DNA of 64,000 nt from an uncultured Saccharospirillaceae bacterium (lineage in GTDB: Bacteria; Pseudomonadota; Gammaproteobacteria; Pseudomonadales; Oceanobacteraceae), in the NCBI GenBank assembly GCA_947503895.1, contig CANNFT010000005.1:418697-482696 (forward strand), written 5' to 3'. A program made the translations under genes and the position numbers. How positions within the stretch are numbered: position 1 is the stretch's first letter; each line of letters starts with the position of its first letter. Of this stretch, positions 1 to 9,441 are shown in pieces. Under the pieces are notes generated by a model. It did not search any database and was not told the origin of the DNA. It was given only the letters and a program-made list of their open reading frames with translations.

Positions 1-2613
1 TGGGGCTGTGTCCTTGGCAGAAAGCCACTGAATATTTTCCAATTTGGCCAAATTCTTCAAGAACGTATTGTTCGCTTTTAAGCGCGCTTGATCGTCCGTG
101 GCAACGTCGACATTGCTGTTTCGGAATAAGGCTTCAATCGGTTTGCCAGGGCCAATTCCCATTTCTGCGCGAATATTTCGGATGCCGGTAATCACGCCTT
201 TCAGCCACTCGATATCAGACTCTGCATCCAAATCAATTTTATCTTGTTCGGGATACGGGAATGGTGCCAGCATGATGGTATCCGCTGACTTGTCTGCGAT
301 CGGGGCAATGGTCTGCCAAATTTCTTCTGTAATATACGGCATCATAGGATGTGCCATTCTTAATATGGCTTCCAATGTACGCACTAATGTACGACGCGCA
401 GCACGTTTTTGTGCCTCGCTCGCCGCTTTGTCCCATAATACGGGTTTGGACAGTTCTAAATACCACGCGCAGTATTCATTCCAGATGAAGTCATACAGGG
501 CTTGGGCAGCATGGTCAAAACGATAATTTTCCATCGCATCAATCACGTCTTTTTCGGCTTGCTGTAATCGAGAAACGATCCAGCGATCCGCCAATGACAT
601 ATCCACGTCACCCGTATTGAGATCTTTAATTTGATCGGCGTTGAAGCCTTTTTCTTCATCGTACCCAATGCTTTCTAATACGAATCGAGTCGCATTCCAA
701 AGCTTGTTACAGAAATTTCGATACCCTTCCAAGCGACTCATATCAAACTTGATGTCACGACCCGTGCTGGCCAAAGACATAAAGGTGAAACGCAAAGCGT
801 CTGTACCGCAGGACGTAATGCCGTCGGGGAAATGTTTACGCGTTTGTTTTTCAATTTTGGGGGCCAGTTGATCCTGCATCATGCCTTGGGTGCGCTTGGC
901 GACCAAATCTTCAAGGGTGATGCCATCAATGATGTCCAGTGGGTCGAGTACGTTGCCCTTGGACTTCGACATTTTTTGACCTTCCTGGTCTCGCACAAGG
1001 CCGTGCACATACACCTTTTTGAATGGAACTTCGCCTGTAAATTTCAATGTCATCATGATCATTCGGGCGACCCAGAAGAAAATAATATCGAAGCCTGTGA
1101 CCAGCACATCCGTTGGGTGGAAGGTTTTTAACTCTGGCGTTTGCTCAGGCCAGCCCAACGTCGAGAAGGTCCATAATGCAGAGCTAAACCACGTGTCGAG
1201 CACGTCGTTATCTTGGGAGAGCGCCACATCTTCAGCGATGTTATTTTCGCGACGCACTTCTGCTTCATCACGACCGACATAAACATTACCCTGCTCGTCA
1301 TACCAAGCCGGAATACGATGCCCCCACCATAATTGACGAGAAATACACCAGTCTTGGATATCGCGCATCCAAGCGTAGTACATGTTTTCGTAGCTTTTTG
1401 GCACGAATTCAATATCACCGTTTTCAACGGCTTCGATGGCCGGTTTAGCGAGGTCTGCAATGCGCACATACCATTGATCGGTTAGCATGGGCTCAATGAC
1501 AACACCGCCACGGTCTCCGTAGGGTACGGTCAGATCGTGATCTTTAATTTCATCCAGTAAACCCAATTCGTCAAATTTAGCGACGATGCTCTTACGCGCT
1601 TCAAAGCGATCTTGGCCCGCATATTCAGCTGGTAAATCGGAGCTGTAGGCATCGCTTGGTTCGCCGTTGGTATTGAAAACTTCAGCGCTTTCACGAATCT
1701 CTGCGTTAAATGTTAAGACGTTGATCATGGGTAGTTGGTGGCGTTTACCCACTTCATAATCGTTAAAGTCGTGAGCTGGGGTGATTTTTACACAGCCCGT
1801 GCCTTTTTCCATGTCGGCGTGTTCATCCCCAACAATGGGAATGCGTCTACCGACTAAGGGCAGCTCGATGAATTGGCCAATTAAATGCTGGTAACGTGGA
1901 TCATCTGGATTAACGGCCACCCCTGTATCCCCGAGCATCGTTTCGGGACGTGTCGTGGCAACGACAATGTAATCGAGACCATCTTTAGTGGTGACGCCAT
2001 CAGCCAGCGGATAGCGGAAATGCCACATATGGCCTTTTTTGTCTTTATTTTCCACTTCAAGATCTGAGATGGCGGTGTGCAGTTTCGGGTCCCAGTTGAC
2101 CAAGCGCTTACCGCGATAAATAAGGTCTTCTTTAAACAAACGAACAAACACTTCTTTGACCGCGTTTGAAAGCCCGTCGTCCATGGTGAAGCGCTCACGA
2201 CTCCAGTCAACCGAGGCACCCATACGACGTAATTGTTGAGTGATGGTGCCGCCCGATTCCGCTTTCCATTCCCATACTTTCTCTAGAAACTTCTCTCGGC
2301 CCAGCGTCTTACGGTCAACACCTTGTGCTGCTAATTGGCGCTCGACCACCATTTGAGTTGCGATTCCAGCGTGGTCAGTACCCACTTGCCAAAGGGTATT
2401 TTTACCCTTCATGCGGTTATAGCGGGTGAGTGTATCCATGATGGTGTCTTGAAAGGCATGGCCCATGTGAAGACTGCCCGTGACATTGGGCGGTGGGATC
2501 ATGATGCAATAGCTGTCATCCCCGCCTTGAGGGGCAAAATAGCCTTTTTCTTCCCAAGTTTTATACCAGGACGTTTCGATTTCGTGGGGCTGATATGTCT
2601 TATCCATCGCCAT
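1..2613 (-). CDS. valS: Valyl-tRNA synthetase (3' end cut by window edge)
   Basis: This cytoplasmic class I aminoacyl-tRNA synthetase charges tRNA-Val. The visible 871 codons start at ATG 2613, preceded by only a weak Shine-Dalgarno; a second in-frame ATG lies two codons later. The class I HIGH signature appears as HMGH at about residues 49-52, after PPPNVTGS. The KMSKS loop ([10 protein letters not shown]) lies near residue 548, with the CP1 editing region between them and the anticodon-binding domain after residue about 600. The C-terminal coiled-coil tail lies outside the window. The gene usually follows holC directly, but here about 3.7 kb separates them. Family assignment is certain. Confidence 0.98.
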   Translation of the reverse strand, partial: MAMDKTYQPHEIETSWYKTWEEKGYFAPQGGDDSYCIMIPPPNVTGSLHMGHAFQDTIMDTLTRYNRMKGKNTLWQVGTDHAGIATQMVVERQLAAQGVDRKTLGREKFLEKVWEWKAESGGTITQQLRRMGASVDWSRERFTMDDGLSNAVKEVFVRLFKEDLIYRGKRLVNWDPKLHTAISDLEVENKDKKGHMWHFRYPLADGVTTKDGLDYIVVATTRPETMLGDTGVAVNPDDPRYQHLIGQFIELPLVGRRIPIVGDEHADMEKGTGCVKITPAHDFNDYEVGKRHQLPMINVLTFNAEIRESAEVFNTNGEPSDAYSSDLPAEYAGQDRFEARKSIVAKFDELGLLDEIKDHDLTVPYGDRGGVVIEPMLTDQWYVRIADLAKPAIEAVENGDIEFVPKSYENMYYAWMRDIQDWCISRQLWWGHRIPAWYDEQGNVYVGRDEAEVRRENNIAEDVALSQDNDVLDTWFSSALWTFSTLGWPEQTPELKTFHPTDVLVTGFDIIFFWVARMIMMTLKFTGEVPFKKVYVHGLVRDQEGQKMSKSKGNVLDPLDIIDGITLEDLVAKRTQGMMQDQLAPKIEKQTRKHFPDGITSCGTDALRFTFMSLASTGRDIKFDMSRLEGYRNFCNKLWNATRFVLESIGYDEEKGFNADQIKDLNTGDVDMSLADRWIVSRLQQAEKDVIDAMENYRFDHAAQALYDFIWNEYCAWYLELSKPVLWDKAASEAQKRAARRTLVRTLEAILRMAHPMMPYITEEIWQTIAPIADKSADTIMLAPFPYPEQDKIDLDAESDIEWLKGVITGIRNIRAEMGIGPGKPIEALFRNSNVDVATDDQARLKANNTFLKNLAKLENIQWLSAKDTAP

Positions 2614-2862
2614 AGGAGTATTCGCTGAACCCAAGATGCTGTTGTGAAAAAAACTAATGAGGTCAGCGTTGAAGCGCACCGCCAACCTAGGGGTAATATA
2701 ACCGACGGATTATAGCGAACTTTAGGGGCGCTGGGCAGGGTGTAGACAAATCCATTGTGTATCACAAAATGGCAGGTTTTTGGGTGATAATTGAACAGGT
2801 TCTGCGACGTTGCGACTCAGACAGGGTATACTCGCCGCAGTAAAAATGAGAGTGAGTGACCC

Positions 2863-3870
2863 ATGGTGAGGTTTGTTCGAGAAATTAAGGGATATTTTGT
2901 CAGCAGTCTATGGTTGATCGTCAGCCTGCTGTTGGTGGCCTGTGAAGGGTCTTCTGTTGAGCCGAGTCAACCCACCAATCGCCCGTTTGATCCTGCTAGC
3001 CTAGAGGGCGAATGGCGTTTTGTGAGCACGTCACCTAGCCCTTTAAATGACTTTCAAGAGAGAAGTGTGTCCAGCAATTCACTAGACGGCACATGGGTGG
3101 GCTTTGTGGATTTGGTGAAGGCCGGCGTGGTCGATAAAGTTGACGGTGGCCGCATTCGTAAGCGCACCCAGTTTGACTCGCCCATTGTTGCTCATCGTTT
3201 TTATATGGTGATTGAAAACGGGCAAACCTCTTTGCATTTTCCTACTGCACGCAACTTATTTGAAGGATTGCAGTGCTCCGATACGCTTCATGCTGTGACG
3301 GTAGAAGACGGCAGAATCCGCTTTAATAGTCGTACTGAGGGAGTCGTGACGGATAATCGTCGAATCGACATAACACGATTCAATGGACACGACGCGAAAG
3401 ACCAAACCCTGTTATTTGAAATAATCAAGGTGAGTGATCAAGTGGCTGCATTCGGACAAGCCCATTACCTAGGTTCAAATGGCACAGAAGCGACGCGTGA
3501 CATTAATTGCTACTCAGCCACCATGTTCAGTGCTGAAAATAGTTCGACGCAAAGTAAGAACACGCAAAACATCCAGCCTATTCACTTTTTGCTTCAGAAT
3601 ACCTTTACCACGGAAGCCAATCATCAGCTGGGCAGTCTATTTTTTCGCGCTGAAAACAAGGAATTAAACACACCTCCGAGCATGGGGACATGGTCTCATT
3701 ACTCCTTTAAGAATGAATGGATCGAAGACATTAACAGCGAGTATCGATGGGAAAGCTTTCGTATCAATGGCTTGTCAGATTACGGCAGTGCCTACGAATT
3801 TATGGCCATTGATTCGTCCACCGGCGTGAGCGGCATCGACCGAGTTGTCTTTAGATTGCCAGACCAATAA
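2863..3870 (+). CDS. Hypothetical lipoprotein
   Basis: This 335-residue protein of unknown function has a lipoprotein signal peptide: a basic start, a hydrophobic segment rich in Leu/Val, then the lipobox LVAC with Cys at about residue 27. The mature part begins with a Ser/Pro-rich linker and looks like a soluble beta-rich domain with few charged clusters. I recognise no catalytic motif. It diverges from valS (249 bp apart) and is followed by 212 bp with no gene. The start ATG follows GAGTGAGTGACCC, a modest ribosome site. Membrane anchoring is inferred from the lipobox. Confidence 0.8.
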   Translation: MVRFVREIKGYFVSSLWLIVSLLLVACEGSSVEPSQPTNRPFDPASLEGEWRFVSTSPSPLNDFQERSVSSNSLDGTWVGFVDLVKAGVVDKVDGGRIRKRTQFDSPIVAHRFYMVIENGQTSLHFPTARNLFEGLQCSDTLHAVTVEDGRIRFNSRTEGVVTDNRRIDITRFNGHDAKDQTLLFEIIKVSDQVAAFGQAHYLGSNGTEATRDINCYSATMFSAENSSTQSKNTQNIQPIHFLLQNTFTTEANHQLGSLFFRAENKELNTPPSMGTWSHYSFKNEWIEDINSEYRWESFRINGLSDYGSAYEFMAIDSSTGVSGIDRVVFRLPDQ

Positions 3871-4082
3871 AAACACATGACTTGCGATTTATCTAAAGCT
3901 GACATAATATTTTGAGCCTTAGGGCAGCCGCTGTGCCCATCTTCCCACAAGAAAAAGCCGATAGGCTAAGCGGCGCAGTGAAAGACTATTCGCCTTAATC
4001 ACGTTTTTGATGACTCATTAAAGTGTTCGCCATATGTGCACACAACAGGTATCAGAGTGGGACTACCCTGTTGCAGTGAAAT

Positions 4083-4496
4083 ATGGACGAGAACTTTATT
4101 ATGCCTTTCCTCATATCTCCCAGCATTCTTAAGCAACAAGCCAAAGCATTACAAAAAAACTGGCCTTTTCCTGATGTGAAGATATCTCATGTCCGCGAAG
4201 TGCTCTGTCAGTTATATGGTTTTCGCAACCATCACGATTATCAAAAACAACTTCTAAATAAATCGGCGGTACTGATTGCATTAGACAAACAGTCTGTGGG
4301 TGTTCATTACATCTCTTGGATTAAAAAACTCGCTCGCGGGAATCCGTCCGCAATATGGGATCTTTCTAAAAGATTATCAGTCCTGCGAATGGTAAATCGA
4401 ACAATGGCATTCGGTAGAAGCGAACTTGAAAATGCGCAAGAAACCGAATGTTTCCACGCATTAGACTGTGCGATATTCAGGGACAGTATTCGTTGA
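4083..4496 (+). CDS. Hypothetical protein with glyoxalase-associated-type N-terminal segment
   Basis: A 137-residue cytoplasmic-looking protein of unknown function. Residues about 12-60 (KQQAKALQKN, then SHVREVLCQLYGFRNHHDY) resemble the short helical segment found at the N-terminus of some glyoxalase-related proteins, which has the pattern A.aLr...SHs.aLe.vA...GyrdW. The resemblance is from memory and weak. No metal or catalytic site is apparent in the remainder. A second possible start is the ATG at 4101. It lies 49 bp upstream of the DUF1203 gene on the same strand, so the two may be co-transcribed. Confidence 0.6.
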   Translation: MDENFIMPFLISPSILKQQAKALQKNWPFPDVKISHVREVLCQLYGFRNHHDYQKQLLNKSAVLIALDKQSVGVHYISWIKKLARGNPSAIWDLSKRLSVLRMVNRTMAFGRSELENAQETECFHALDCAIFRDSIR

Positions 4497-4545
4497 GGTA
4501 GCGTGAATACTGTCGGACTATTGGAATATCAAAAGGAAATAATCA

Positions 4546-5019
4546 GTGAGTGCGGATTTTCAGGTAGTGTCATTAAACGAGACGGCTATTCATCGGTATC
4601 GCGGACTTAGCGATCAAGCATTACAAGCCTTAAACGCCCGTTGGCTAACTGTCGATAAAAACCCCGGCTATCCCTGTCGAGTTTCATTGCAAGATGCTGC
4701 AGTGGGGGAGCGTGTATTAGCATTCAGCTACGCCCACCACAACGTGTCATCGGCTTATGCGGCGACCGGCCCGATATTTATACGCGAATTCGCACACGCG
4801 GCGCATTGCGAAAAGAATACTTTGCCTAAAATGCTCGATCATCGTTTATTGTCGGTTCGAGGGTATAATGCAGAGTGCAATATGGTCGTAGCAGAGGTGG
4901 TAGAAGGTAAGCGTGCACCATCGTTAATACGACAGATTTTTCAAAACTCTAGCGTAGAATATCTGCATATTCATAACGCGGGACCAGGGTGTTTTAATTG
5001 CTCGGTGATTCGAAGTTAA
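4546..5019 (+). CDS. DUF1203 family protein
   Basis: A 157-residue protein that starts at GTG 4546 after the ribosome site AAAAGGAAAT. It shows the DUF1203 hallmarks: the central PCRVSLQDA...GERVLAFSY segment, then GPIFIRE, and a C-terminal HIHNAGPGCFNC region. The function of this family is not established. The conserved Cys and His residues could suggest metal or redox chemistry, but that is inference. It follows the 4083-4496 gene closely and is followed by a strong hairpin terminator at 5041. No signal peptide or membrane segment is visible. Confidence 0.8.
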   Translation: MSADFQVVSLNETAIHRYRGLSDQALQALNARWLTVDKNPGYPCRVSLQDAAVGERVLAFSYAHHNVSSAYAATGPIFIREFAHAAHCEKNTLPKMLDHRLLSVRGYNAECNMVVAEVVEGKRAPSLIRQIFQNSSVEYLHIHNAGPGCFNCSVIRS

Positions 5020-5040
5020 ATGAAGGAGATGGTGAGAGGC

Positions 5041-5080
5041 GCGCTAAAGGTAGTCGAAAGCCATCCTTTAGCGCTTTGTT
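5041..5080 (+). terminator. Rho-independent terminator
   Basis: A perfect 10-bp stem (5041-5050 pairing with 5065-5074) with a 14-base loop is followed by TTTGTTT. It ends the plus-strand DUF1203 transcription unit and faces the convergent lipoprotein array. Confidence 0.8.
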
Positions 5081-5086
5081 TCAGCA

Positions 5087-5419
5087 TTAGGCGCTTGGCT
5101 GCTCGCAAATGCCTTTCATTAGAATTTTATTGGTCCAATGTAAAAAACCATGCGAGGTAGAAAATTGTGTGCTAACGGCACGAATATTTCCATCGCATTG
5201 GTTGAGTAGGCGTGTATGCGCTTCGTCAACGTAATCCACATCAAACACGAATCCAAATACAACGACTTGCTCTGAACGTGCTTCAATATATTGCGTTGTA
5301 CTACCCTTTGGCATGACATCACCGAACCCATTGGTATTCACCATATGAACGCTGTGTGTGCATCCTCCGAGCGCCAGCATAAGGCTGCTCAATACGGCTG
5401 TTAATATTAAACGTTTCAT
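5087..5419 (-). CDS. Small lipoprotein, third of a tandem paralogous array
   Basis: This 110-residue lipoprotein has the signal peptide MKRLILTAVLSSLML and lipobox LGGC (Cys at about 20). The mature domain carries DYVDEAHTRLLNQC, then a beta-like stretch and a terminal GIC. This layout matches the two genes just upstream: an acidic-aromatic (N/D)xxDxVDEAxxxL...C motif, a G-I stretch, then a final Cys. Two conserved cysteines could form a disulfide in the periplasm (inference). It follows the 5429-5731 gene by only 9 bp, so it is almost certainly in the same operon. The function is unknown; it faintly resembles TRL/Bor-like small lipoproteins. Confidence 0.75.
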   Translation of the reverse strand: MKRLILTAVLSSLMLALGGCTHSVHMVNTNGFGDVMPKGSTTQYIEARSEQVVVFGFVFDVDYVDEAHTRLLNQCDGNIRAVSTQFSTSHGFLHWTNKILMKGICEQPSA

Positions 5420-5428
5420 AGAGATTCC

Positions 5429-5731
5429 TTATGCTTTATGGCAGTAGCCGCTGGCAATCACTTCGCGTTTAAATACCAATAAATACGCAGTTGTTTGGTG
5501 CTTGGTTAAAATACCTTGTAGCTTACCGCCTTCGCATTTTGACTTTAGGTTGTCGATGGCTTCGTCAACGAAATCATTATTGGATGTTAAGCCTAAAAAT
5601 AACCAGTCATGTGCTTCGGCACTAATGAGGTTGCTTCGATCATCAGGGATCTGAGTTAATGAAACCGAGTTTAAGTTAACGCAACCGGCGAGTGAAAATA
5701 GCGCGATAAAGGTGAAAATAAGACGAGACAT
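5429..5731 (-). CDS. Small lipoprotein, second of a tandem paralogous array
   Basis: A 100-residue lipoprotein. I chose the ATG at 5731 because AGGAAA lies 6 bases upstream and overlaps the stop of the preceding gene; an upstream in-frame ATG at 5755 would destroy the signal peptide. The lipobox is LAGC. The mature part has NDFVDEAIDNLKSKC, GILTKH and a near-terminal GYC, the same plan as its two neighbours. The tight spacing on both sides indicates one operon of three genes. The function is unknown. Confidence 0.75.
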   Translation of the reverse strand: MSRLIFTFIALFSLAGCVNLNSVSLTQIPDDRSNLISAEAHDWLFLGLTSNNDFVDEAIDNLKSKCEGGKLQGILTKHQTTAYLLVFKREVIASGYCHKA

Positions 5732-5733
5732 GA

Positions 5734-6159
5734 TTAATTTCCTGACTGAATACAAAAAGCGTCGATACGAACAATTTCACCACTGACTGGGCCGTAGGTT
5801 TTCGCTTCGCGAATATTACGAATGCCAGTGATATTGCCACTGGGGCACTGTTGATAAAGCTGATCCAATATATTTTCCGCATAGGTATCATCGAAAACTG
5901 GATTGCCTGTTCTTGGCCCCATATTGATGAGCGCCAGAAGATCTCGGATTTCTTGAGACTGTGAACGGGCGGCTGAGTTGGTGGCAACGTGTCGTCCAAC
6001 CTCTGCTACGGCGGCCATTTCGATGGCAAACTGACTAACTTTGACGGATATTGGCGTGAGCTGCCCCTGTGATTGGTCGATGTCGCCAAGCTGGACATAG
6101 TCCACTCGCGCACAAGCCCCCAGAAGCAATATCGCGCTCATTAGCATGAGCTTATACAT
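5734..6159 (-). CDS. Small lipoprotein, first of a tandem paralogous array
   Basis: A 141-residue lipoprotein with signal peptide MYKLMLMSAILLLGAC (Cys about 16). Its C-terminal half contains YAENILDQLYQQC, a GNITGIRNI stretch and a near-terminal DAFC, matching the core of the two downstream lipoproteins. It also has an extra N-terminal segment of about 40 residues rich in Gln/Ala/Val. It is the first gene of the three-gene operon. Its stop codon overlaps the ribosome site of the next gene, which suggests translational coupling. No catalytic motif is visible. Confidence 0.75.
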   Translation of the reverse strand: MYKLMLMSAILLLGACARVDYVQLGDIDQSQGQLTPISVKVSQFAIEMAAVAEVGRHVATNSAARSQSQEIRDLLALINMGPRTGNPVFDDTYAENILDQLYQQCPSGNITGIRNIREAKTYGPVSGEIVRIDAFCIQSGN

Positions 6160-6295
6160 GGTGTTTCCCTGAGTTTAAGGTGATGATAAAGCGTGCGAAG
6201 GTTAGATAAATGGACTAGTAAAAACAAGTCATAAAGAGGGGAAACGAAGCTTATTTCTCATTTATTGGGGGAAGTAAACGCCAGTCTGGTGGCGG

Positions 6296-6727
6296 TTAGC
6301 CCCGTAAGTCTCGGTGGGTGACCGTATAGCCACGATCTTTGTAAAATTTATAGTGCTCACGAGTTTGCTTCAAGATGGCTTCTTCCTGAATCACAACCTC
6401 TAGAACGCGATCAAAGCGGCTGAAGAATGTGGGTAAGGGTGAAACGAGGTTGATCAGTACACCTTTGTGATGCTCTGGGTGTTGCTGCCAACCAATTTCG
6501 ACATCGCAACTGCCATCTGCGACCTTACCTGCCAATTGATGAGGCACAAAGCTATCTGGCTTATAGGTCCACAGTAGCGCATCGAGTTCCATTGCGGCTT
6601 CTTCGCTGTCGACATGAATGTAGACTTGATGGCCTTCAGTCCAAGCTTTTTCTGTTAATCGGCAGGTAAATGTCAGCCTGTCTTGCTGCTGAGTTTGACC
6701 GAGAATGTAAAAATCAACAGAAGTCAT
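6296..6727 (-). CDS. holC: DNA polymerase III chi subunit
   Basis: A 143-residue protein matching HolC, the chi subunit of the clamp-loader complex, which binds psi (HolD) and SSB. The start VDFYILGQ, the central HVDSEEAAMELDALLW, PDSFVPH and the C-terminal LVSPLPTFFSRFDRVLEVV are typical of the family, as is the length. No good Shine-Dalgarno precedes the ATG. A 73-codon ORF ending across the start by ATGA could provide coupling but is unconvincing. It normally sits between pepA and valS; here both neighbours have been pushed away by inserted genes. Confidence 0.93.
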   Translation of the reverse strand: MTSVDFYILGQTQQQDRLTFTCRLTEKAWTEGHQVYIHVDSEEAAMELDALLWTYKPDSFVPHQLAGKVADGSCDVEIGWQQHPEHHKGVLINLVSPLPTFFSRFDRVLEVVIQEEAILKQTREHYKFYKDRGYTVTHRDLRG

Positions 6728-6998
6728 AGGAAAATAGGCTTAATGATCGCGTGGGCTGAAAACGAGGGCCCAGTATAGCGATGAAATGGACTTTCCCCAA
6801 CTGAATTCCCGCTTAAGCTAAAAATCAGCAAGCGGATTCCAATGTCATCTAGCGTCATTGAAGAAAGCGCCAATTCAGCACAATGGCCATATAGGGAAAA
6901 TTTGCCTTTTCTGTATGATTCATTGACCCCTAACGCTTGACCCATTTCCCGTAACTGTTTAGCTTTCGCCTCGTCCCAAACTACCGATCGTACAGGCC

Positions 6999-8123
6999 AT
7001 GTTTACTTCAAGATTAAATTACAGTCGAGATATTGAAGCATTCTGTCAGCGTTTACTGAAACGTCAGCGTCAAACGCGCACTTTTTTCAAAACCGCTTTC
7101 ACTGTGTTGCGTAAACCAAGAGCATCAACGCTTAAGCCAGTTATTCTGACGGAAGGGGATAGCTGGTTTGATTATCCTCTAAAAAGCCTGACAGAAGTCA
7201 TGGGCTCTATCCTTAAGCACACAATTGGATTAAAAAATTTCGGTGTGGGCAGCCATACGAATGTTATTGATCATCTGATCGCGGACAAGCACGTAAATGG
7301 TTTGTTTTTGAGGTTAGAACGCTCTGGTGATACTTCTCCTGACTTGGTGGCGAAAGTCTCAGACGGTCAGTGTGGTGTGGCTGAGAAATCAATGCCATCA
7401 CATACTTTATTTGAGGCGCTGAGCCGAAAAGAAATCGCTGAGCAAACGCAGTTTATATTGTTATCTGCGGGTGGCAATGACATGGTGAATCGCGCCCAGC
7501 GTCATAGCATTTTAGAATATGATGGATCATGGCAATCGTCCTATGACCCCGATATTTTACAAGATGAAGCTGACCGAGTGGTAAGTCATTATATCGGCGC
7601 AATTCAACTGAGAGATCAGTACGCCCCACAGGCACACATTATTACCCATTCATATTGTTACGCTACGCACACTTCAAAAGGCTCACCGATCCAATTTGAT
7701 ATGAAGGAAGTCGGTTTCGTAAAGCAGTTTCTATTTAAACTGTTCAATTTGAGTTGGCTGAAAATACCCCTGAAAAGTGTTGGTCTTAATCTGTCAGAGT
7801 TGGGCGAAATTACAATTGATACAGATGCCCATTTGCATAAAGTATTTGATAAAAAAGGGTGGCCTGAGAATCAGGGAGAAAGTGTGCACCCAGAGCGACA
7901 GGCGTTTATTAAGGTACTTTTGGATGCGCTTTATGATGCAATGTACGATATTCCCCAACGATATCATGAAGTGTGTGGAGAGGGTTTGGAACGATTTGAC
8001 TTACTGGATATCCGCGAAGAATGTCAAGATGCTCGTTACTGGGCAGACTACATACACTTGAACCCCCTTGGTTATCAACGCATCAAAGATTGCTTCAAGG
8101 ATAAATTATTGGAGTATTTATAA
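6999..8123 (+). CDS. SGNH/GDSL-type hydrolase
   Basis: A 374-residue protein with the four-block SGNH pattern. Block I is GDSWFDYP (nucleophile Ser about 55). A block II-like Gly follows in the VGSHTN region. Block III is GGND (Asn about 160). Block V is DYIH, with Asp about 350 and His about 353, near the C-terminus in WADYIHLNPLGY. These give a Ser-Asp-His triad plus an oxyanion hole, so it is probably an esterase, lipase or acyltransferase acting on an unknown ester. No clear signal peptide is visible, so it is likely cytoplasmic. It is convergent with the globin operon (10 bp apart) and opposite in strand to all its neighbours, consistent with separate insertion. Confidence 0.85.
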   Translation: MFTSRLNYSRDIEAFCQRLLKRQRQTRTFFKTAFTVLRKPRASTLKPVILTEGDSWFDYPLKSLTEVMGSILKHTIGLKNFGVGSHTNVIDHLIADKHVNGLFLRLERSGDTSPDLVAKVSDGQCGVAEKSMPSHTLFEALSRKEIAEQTQFILLSAGGNDMVNRAQRHSILEYDGSWQSSYDPDILQDEADRVVSHYIGAIQLRDQYAPQAHIITHSYCYATHTSKGSPIQFDMKEVGFVKQFLFKLFNLSWLKIPLKSVGLNLSELGEITIDTDAHLHKVFDKKGWPENQGESVHPERQAFIKVLLDALYDAMYDIPQRYHEVCGEGLERFDLLDIREECQDARYWADYIHLNPLGYQRIKDCFKDKLLEYL

Positions 8124-8133
8124 ATGAATGTTA

Positions 8134-8577
8134 CTACCGGTAAATAATATCCGAGCGCATGGGCGCAAGGAGTGAAAGCAATTGATTTTGTGTGCTCGTG
8201 GGAAGGCTGATGTTTTCCATCGCTAAGATTAAGTCCTCAACGATTGCGTTAAAATGATGTTCGTTGATGTCCATGCCGCTATGGACATCCACCATGGTGT
8301 CCCCTGTATAGCGGCAAGGGCCACCACTGATCGTGCATAATTGCTCAATAAATTTTTCGCGAAATCGCACGATATCGGACTTTAGGAAATAGGGTAATAC
8401 TCTCTTGTCATATTGTATTTCTTCAATAAAAGCATCGGTCAACCGTGCAATACCCTCTTGTTTTCCGAGTGCGTCATAAAGTGACTGGTGTGGTTTGATC
8501 GTTGTGCATGCAATCAATAACAGTGCAATGGAATAGGCAATTAATAGTTTTTTAATTTGTGCAAATGAACCGTGCAT
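8134..8577 (-). CDS. Group I truncated haemoglobin with lipoprotein signal
   Basis: A 147-residue 2/2 globin. After a lipoprotein signal with lipobox LIAC (Cys 24), the globin domain begins at SLYDALGKQEGIARL. It runs through GGPCRYTG to VHSGMDINEHHF and ends with LLAPMRSDI. By comparison with cyanobacterial GlbN, the proximal haem ligand (F8) is His 99, with the conserved HF pair at 108-109. This family binds O2 or NO. The lipobox puts the globin at the inner or outer membrane facing the periplasm, which is unusual. It is the last gene of the cupredoxin-EAL-DUF3034 operon (30-bp gap) and has a good AAGGG ribosome site. Confidence 0.88.
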   Translation of the reverse strand: MHGSFAQIKKLLIAYSIALLLIACTTIKPHQSLYDALGKQEGIARLTDAFIEEIQYDKRVLPYFLKSDIVRFREKFIEQLCTISGGPCRYTGDTMVDVHSGMDINEHHFNAIVEDLILAMENISLPTSTQNQLLSLLAPMRSDIIYR

Positions 8578-8607
8578 GGTGCCAACCCTTACTCAGGCGC
8601 GCGATCA

Positions 8608-9441
8608 TTAAAATGATCCTTGAATGGAAAAATACGTACCGGTTTGATCTTTCAATGTGGCAATTTCACCCAGTTGTAAATATGCGAGGGTTATGGATAA
8701 AGATTTACTCGGGAAGTATGCAATAAATACATCTTGCCAGTCTTCTTCCTTTACGTTGTTAATGTTATCGGGTTTTTCTCTGTATTCTAGGCCAACCGCA
8801 ATACGCCGATGAATAAACAAAGCTGCAGCCACTTCAAATAAGATATCTGCATGGTCGCTCGACTTCGTTCCGTAACCGAGTAGACCTAATTGGTTTGCTT
8901 TGCTGTAACGGAGATTGGCGTTGAGGAGTGCCGTGCGCATTAGTGGGCCAGCCAGCCATATTTTAGCGGTGCTTAAATAAATGTCCGTACCTTTGGTGTC
9001 ACGAGCACCCAGTGAGTTTGCCACCGCTTTATCTAATAGACTTTTGTGTTGCAACCCCAAGCTGAATTGAGGCCAGGTGCCGTACAATGCATCTCCGTAA
9101 AGACGGGTTTTAATACCCAATATATTTTGCTTAATATCAACACTATTGGTTTTATTCTGAAAGCGAAGTTGAGAAAACGAGGTCTCTACTCGGTCATACA
9201 GCCCTAATGCCACGCCATGGGAAGATAATGTGTAATCTTTTACGTCTGCCTCGCTCATCGTGGCGCTCAATCCCACTTCATCTCGTGTTGCATAGCCACT
9301 CAACATTGCCCACGGAATGATGCCACCACCGGCACCACCTTCAATTGGCCCCACACCTGAAGTCGCCAGTATTTTACCGTTGTCAGCGTGTCCCAAAGAC
9401 CCCACTATGATCAGCGCGACTGTGGCCAAACGGTATTTCAT
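8608..9441 (-). CDS. DUF3034 family outer-membrane-type protein
   Basis: A 277-residue secreted protein of the DUF3034 family. The ATG at 9441 overlaps the stop of the upstream EAL gene as ATGA and is followed by a signal peptide ending in GHA. An upstream in-frame ATG at 9477 is unlikely. The mature N-terminus has the Gly-rich PIEGGAGGGIIPWAML. Beyond it are alternating-residue strands and a C-terminal Phe (IQGSF), features of outer-membrane beta-barrels; the barrel is inference. The function is unknown. The gene is translationally coupled to a c-di-GMP protein and followed by a globin. Confidence 0.82.
   Translation of the reverse strand: MKYRLATVALIIVGSLGHADNGKILATSGVGPIEGGAGGGIIPWAMLSGYATRDEVGLSATMSEADVKDYTLSSHGVALGLYDRVETSFSQLRFQNKTNSVDIKQNILGIKTRLYGDALYGTWPQFSLGLQHKSLLDKAVANSLGARDTKGTDIYLSTAKIWLAGPLMRTALLNANLRYSKANQLGLLGYGTKSSDHADILFEVAAALFIHRRIAVGLEYREKPDNINNVKEEDWQDVFIAYFPSKSLSITLAYLQLGEIATLKDQTGTYFSIQGSF

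Noticed and set aside
6724..6945. 73-codon minus-strand ORF overlapping the holC start by ATGA
   Set aside because: The overlap looks like coupling, but the protein has no recognisable features, no good ribosome site and unusual composition. Probably chance.
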